From DATKHR01 sp035939575 (lineage in GTDB: Bacteria > Acidobacteriota > Vicinamibacteria > Vicinamibacterales > CAVVIG01), in assembly GCA_035939575.1 (NCBI GenBank), contig DASZFS010000392.1, positions 1 to 38,663 on the forward strand: a stretch of 38,663 nt of DNA, written 5' to 3'. Made by a program: the position numbers and the translations under genes. Numbering within the stretch: the first letter of the stretch is position 1; each line of letters begins with the position of its first letter. Shown here in pieces: positions 37,760 through 38,663 of this stretch. The notes under the pieces were generated by a model. It did no database searches and was not told the DNA's origin. It saw only the letters and a program-made list of their open reading frames with translations.

Positions 37760-38663
37760 CGTGTCACCCCCAGGAGGAGGTTGTCCCGGATTCTGCGCAG
37801 GCCGTAGAGGATGGGGGCTATCACGAAGGTCGCAATAGCGGCGGCGCCGAACGTGAGGCTCATCAGGTAGAGCCAGGCCGATCGATCGTACGTGCGGCTG
37901 GCTCCCGCGACTCGCGCCGCGCGCGGATCGGTCGACGAATACGAGATCGACACCTGGCCGCCGCGGCGCAGTCCGGGAACGCTTCCTATATCGATGCGAT
38001 CGACCGCGTGAACGGGATCCCGTTCACCAGCCGGGGTGAACTCCAGGTCGAGCATGTAAAACGGCCGGCCGACCGGCTGGCCGCCGTCGCCGTGGGTGGG
38101 CGAGTCATCGCTCCCCGCCCAGATTCGATTCACGATCTTGAGCTCGCGCACGACGGCGGTCGCCGCGAGCTGCGGGGCCGCGGGCATGGGGTCCGGGTGT
38201 GGAACGCGCCAGAAGGTGATCGCGATCGTCGCGGCGATGAGGCCGAGCAGCAGCCACCCGTAGCGGTTGCCGGGCCGTCTTCGCGAAGCCCAGAACAGCT
38301 GAGGAATCAGGAACAGGCCGGAGCCGACCAGAAGGACCACCGGGAACGCCGCACCCACGAGCAGCCAGGCCAGGACTCCCACCGCCTTGCTCCTGACCTT
38401 CAACGCGAGCAGGCCAAGCAGCACTCCGACAACCGCCGCGCCCGGTTCCGCGAGATCGCGAGCACGGATCGGCCCATACCGCAGGCGTGCAAGAGCGGAC
38501 GAGCCCTCGATGTAGGACCCTACACCGGTGGTAAGCCGGATCAGCTTTGAAGGGCTGTACCGGACGCGGATCGTCTCGCCGACTCGCAAGTGATCGTAGA
38601 GGGCGAGATCGACGTTATGTGACGCGAGTTGAGAGTACGGCTCGCCGGACGGCTGGTATCTGT
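37750..38663 (-). CDS. DUF3592-type membrane protein, N-terminus beyond the window
   Basis: The frame is open from the right edge to the stop at 37750 (about 303 residues); the TTG at 38589 is internal, because upstream residues (RYQPSGEPYSQLASHNVDLALYDHL) are part of the domain. The DUF3592 pattern is visible: YxPSGEPY, then VGETIRVRYSPSKLIRLTTG, and a second copy in the C-terminal half (VHAVDRIDIGSVPGLRRGGQVSISYSSTDPRAARV). Four hydrophobic helices are likely: AAVVGVLLGLLAL, VLAWLLVGAAFPVVLLVGSGLFLI, GWLLLGLIAATIAITF and LYLMSLTFGAAAIATFVIAPIL. Function unknown; inner membrane. Confidence 0.82.
   Translation of the reverse strand, partial: RYQPSGEPYSQLASHNVDLALYDHLRVGETIRVRYSPSKLIRLTTGVGSYIEGSSALARLRYGPIRARDLAEPGAAVVGVLLGLLALKVRSKAVGVLAWLLVGAAFPVVLLVGSGLFLIPQLFWASRRRPGNRYGWLLLGLIAATIAITFWRVPHPDPMPAAPQLAATAVVRELKIVNRIWAGSDDSPTHGDGGQPVGRPFYMLDLEFTPAGERDPVHAVDRIDIGSVPGLRRGGQVSISYSSTDPRAARVAGASRTYDRSAWLYLMSLTFGAAAIATFVIAPILYGLRRIRDNLLLGVTRCS

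Noticed and set aside
1..38663. CRISPR arrays, tRNA/rRNA genes, insertion sequences, prophage genes
   Set aside because: None was recognised by eye on either strand: no regular spaced repeats, no tRNA-like cloverleaf, no transposase or integrase motif.

Overview
This is a GC-rich bacterial chromosomal segment with dense, mostly short operons on both strands. Two large TonB-dependent receptors carry N-terminal carboxypeptidase-regulatory-like domains. There is also a secreted PQQ dehydrogenase, tandem DUF3237 proteins and many exported enzymes. Together these suggest an Acidobacteriota genome, most likely a Vicinamibacteria-like lineage. That assignment is inference from gene content; there is no rRNA or marker gene here. 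I see no tRNA, rRNA, CRISPR array, prophage or transposase. No gene-free gap exceeds 300 bp; the longest are 28196-28486, 4519-4772 and 20074-20322.

Layout. 1-1617: the start of a secreted beta-propeller protein (minus strand, running off the left edge) and a vapBC toxin-antitoxin pair with a palindromic, apparently leaderless promoter. 1723-9359: a TonB-dependent receptor, an inverted-repeat element, an exported amidohydrolase, an NTF2-like protein, a chloroperoxidase-type alpha/beta hydrolase, two DUF3237 paralogues, a pirin remnant and an FMN reductase. 9557-15875: a second receptor with a terminator, a double-VOC exported protein and a quinoprotein with an N-terminal cytochrome c domain. 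15882-19747 (minus strand): a metal-handling operon, described below. 19777-24452: a small coiled-coil protein, an SDR-type gene divergent from its likely TetR repressor, a DoxX protein and a GAF-GAF-sigma54 activator. 24520-28195 (minus strand): a four-gene operon of aldehyde dehydrogenase, SnoaL-like protein, NAD(P)-binding protein and MBL-fold lipoprotein. 28487-32154: a cNMP/TrxR-like flavoprotein and a 6-oxocamphor-hydrolase-like crotonase, divergent from ArsR, SRPBCC and NTF2 genes across a palindromic operator. 32211-38663: a secreted YWKNHP protein, a GT4 glycosyltransferase, a SoxCD-like sulfite dehydrogenase/cytochrome pair, an OmpA-like protein, a 30-residue membrane peptide and a DUF3592 membrane protein running off the right edge.

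Main discovery. The minus-strand operon 19747-17504 encodes, in order, a small CPxCP protein, a Cys-rich exported protein, a MerT-like mercury permease, an outer-membrane beta-barrel protein and a MerP-like periplasmic metal-binding protein. Both merT and merP contain an in-frame TGA exactly where the family has a mercury-binding cysteine: the second Cys of the vicinal pair in MerT and the first Cys of GMxCxxC in MerP. Each TGA is followed at bacterial SECIS distance by a stem-loop. The merT loop, AGGUCU, matches the E. coli fdhF SECIS loop as I recall it. The simplest reading is that both are selenoproteins, giving a relay in which metal passes between selenocysteine/cysteine pairs. A conventional gene caller would truncate or miss both genes. 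The window holds no merA, merR or selenocysteine machinery.
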